From Hetaerina americana (lineage: Eukaryota > Arthropoda > Insecta > Odonata > Calopterygidae), in the NCBI GenBank assembly GCA_022747635.1, contig JAKTNV010000018.1:3994427-4058426 (forward strand): 64,000 nt of DNA, read 5' to 3'. Below the pieces are notes generated by a model. It was not told where the DNA came from. It saw only the letters and a program-made list of their open reading frames with translations, and ran no database searches. The translations under genes and the position numbers were made by a program. Positions within the stretch are counted from its first letter, which is position 1, and the number at the start of each line of letters is the position of its first letter. Of the stretch, positions 1 to 64,000 are shown piece after piece.

Positions 1-648
1 TTTTGAGAAAGGGAGAAAATAATTTTGCTGATAAAGGGATTTTTGTGCATTAAAAAAAAAGTTTTTGTCAAAGTTTTATACCATACGCACATGACATTAA
101 AAGCCTATGAGATACATAGAAATATCACATTCATCAGCTTCATTAGGTAATTTTTAATTGGTCACAAACAAAACTTCATCCTGATTTTATTAGCTCTAGT
201 ACAGTTCGAGTCATATTGGGTGTTCCTCTTGAGGAAGTGTCATCAATTCTTTCTTTGAATTACTCTGTTGATTGTGCACATGTGTTAGTCTTTTTACATT
301 TTGTATATCATTTGCTGCTGAATTGCTCTATTTGGTGATGACTACTTACTTCATTTGGGGCACTCTTTTGATAGTTGGAGTTTTTTAAAGGAAGTACTTT
401 TAAGTTCAGTCATTCCTTTTTGAAATCAGTTGGGATTTATTTTAATTTTCGAGGGTCGAAGGGTGGAGGTTAAATTTCATGCACAGGAGTTTCAAAGTCA
501 AGTGATAGTTTGTGCTTCTTATCTTTTGTAATGTCATCATTGAAAGTGATTGACATGAACGTTGGAAGTTCCCCCATCACAATGACTTGTATGTGCCCGG
601 AGCTGTTGGAGTGGCAAGAGACTGACTTTGGTTGTATTTTGTTGGTAG
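1..648. other. Intron sequence upstream of first exon seen
   Basis: AT-rich sequence with no recognisable gene or repeat. Presumed intron of the CCDC88 gene, ending at the acceptor before 649. Confidence 0.5.
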
Positions 649-62733
<62,085 letters not shown>

Positions 62734-62888
62734 TGCGGCACACTTCCCGGGTTGCTACAAGGACTAAGAATCTAGAAGATAAACAGGGTAACGACAATAT
62801 TTGAAGAAAAAGATCTTGGATGAAAATATGAATTTTGATGAAATCAAAGTCAACCGTTTTATTTTATACTCTGTTGATTCTTCTCAGT

Positions 62889-62942
62889 GCTGTGTGTGTG
62901 TGTGTGTGTGTTTGCGTGTGTGCGTGTGTGTGCGTGTGTGTC
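62889..62942. repeat. (GT)n-type microsatellite in 3' UTR
   Basis: GT/GC alternating run starting 155 bases after the stop codon. Confidence 0.95.
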
Positions 62943-63303
62943 TGCTTGCACATATCTGTATATTTTTGTATTTTGTGGAGGGAGAGGAGCCTTCAGAATG
63001 TGAATGGTGGATTTATTGCCTCTTTGCCACTAAATTTTTAACAAATTTGACCACATCTTTTGAATATGAACCTAATATTTTACATCATTAATCTTTCATG
63101 GTAAGTAGTAAGTACTTTCCCCTCTCCCAATTACGTTTACATAACACAGGTGCCAGTTGGGTTTAGATTGTTCCAGCGCTCCATTAAACCCTTGTGTGAA
63201 TCGTTTTGGAAGGTGGGAAAAGTATCCAATTGAACAATTATGATATTTGTACTTTTACAAATTTTGATCCTAAACCTAGTAGGAATTGCTTCATTGCCCA
63301 GAA

Positions 63304-63405
63304 AATAAATTTTACACCTGAGTGGCATTTACATACCAGTGACTGCAGGTAAAAAAATCTGAATATGAAAAATCTGAACAATTTAGCATCTTGTGTAGGA
63401 ATAAA
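63304..63405 (+). promoter_or_regulatory. Candidate polyadenylation signals
   Basis: AATAAA at 63,304-63,309 and 63,400-63,405, about 570 and 670 bases after the stop. No downstream proof. Confidence 0.4.
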
Positions 63406-64000
63406 ATCTAAATTTAACTCATTTTAGGTGTTTTGAAAGGATGGGCCAAGTATGCATAACGGCAGGGAATTAACTTAAACCTTATTGCTGTGGTCAGGTG
63501 TTACTTGATGCATTCATCAAAGCATAAGAATTATTTGTAAATCACCTGTTTTAATGAAGTTATTATACAATTCACCTAAGTTGATTGGAGATTATTTGTA
63601 AGAACCCTGGATCTAAGTTGGGAATGACAGACTTGTATAAAAAATCCATGTGATGGCGCATCTGGAAAATTTGTCAAACGTGACCGCATGGGCTTGAGTC
63701 AGCGGCACTTGGCTGTGCAGGCAGCAACTTATTGTAATATTAATCTATCATATTCTCTGGTCAACATGAGGCTGCCAGGAATCATGCCTATCGTCATACT
63801 TTCAAAGCGTTCACATTGGAGTGCCTGAGAAAGGGCCTGTGTATTACATTTACTGCTACAGTCATATATATGCCGATAAGATCCAATGATGTATGGCATG
63901 GGGAGTAACCATGTTTGATGCTACTGGGAGACTGCCATAATTATGTACATGGCAATTAATATCCATCCCATAGGATTTTTGTCTTCCTGCTCATAAAATG

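Larger units (their letters stand above)
62734..64000 (+). other. 3' UTR and downstream flank
   Basis: Stop-proximal sequence with a (GT)n-type run at 62,889-62,942 and candidate poly(A) signals AATAAA at 63,304-63,309 and 63,400-63,405. No other gene or clear repeat is recognised up to 64,000. Confidence 0.55.

Overview
The window is eukaryotic, and almost certainly arthropod (probably insect) nuclear DNA. It is AT-rich, with GT-AG introns of 0.8 to 8 kb, long (TA)n arrays, and a dense mix of mariner/Tc1, pogo/Tigger, LINE, Penelope-like, Helitron and tRNA-SINE copies of the kind common in arthropod genomes. The exact taxon cannot be fixed from the sequence.

One host gene runs on the + strand through the whole window (649 to 62,733). 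I assembled 16 exons whose splice phases agree at every junction. They give a continuous reading frame of about 932 codons ending in a natural stop. The product is the C-terminal part of a Girdin/Daple (CCDC88, Hook-related) protein. It has a long coiled coil (exons 1-11 of the window), interrupted by an acidic non-coiled stretch. It closes with the family-typical QKEKLEEKIM block, then has a short basic patch, a Ser/Gly/Pro-rich disordered tail, and a C-terminal YEFGCV that fits a Daple-type PDZ ligand. The N-terminal Hook domain and earlier exons lie upstream of the window. The 3' UTR follows 62,733, with AATAAA signals at 63,304 and 63,400.

Everything else sits in introns. Intron 1 (867-5461): Tigger and mariner scraps and a LINE endonuclease scrap. 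Intron 2: a 918-bp mariner with perfect 35-bp terminal inverted repeats (TIRs). Intron 3 (8480-15256): two LINEs, a TA array and a LINE/SINE remnant. Introns 4-5: mariners. Intron 6 (20730-26586): Tigger, a GIY-YIG Penelope-like element nested inside an antisense LINE, and an unclassified TIR element. Intron 7: a degraded mariner. Intron 10 (31300-35384): mariner material inserted at a TA inside a LINE. Intron 11 (35475-43547): a three-level nest (SINE in mariner in LINE), plus another LINE carrying a mariner piece and a SINE. Intron 14 (50114-57507): a Helitron helicase fragment, an inverted pair of LINE copies bracketed by TA palindromes, and a Penelope fragment. Intron 15: LINE, full-length mariner and Tigger remnants.

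I found no operon, CRISPR, rRNA or functional tRNA gene. I also found no clearly new multi-gene system. The most informative content is the near-complete 3' half of a CCDC88 gene and the readable stratigraphy of nested transposons. Two of the nesting events have an identifiable empty target site elsewhere in the same window.
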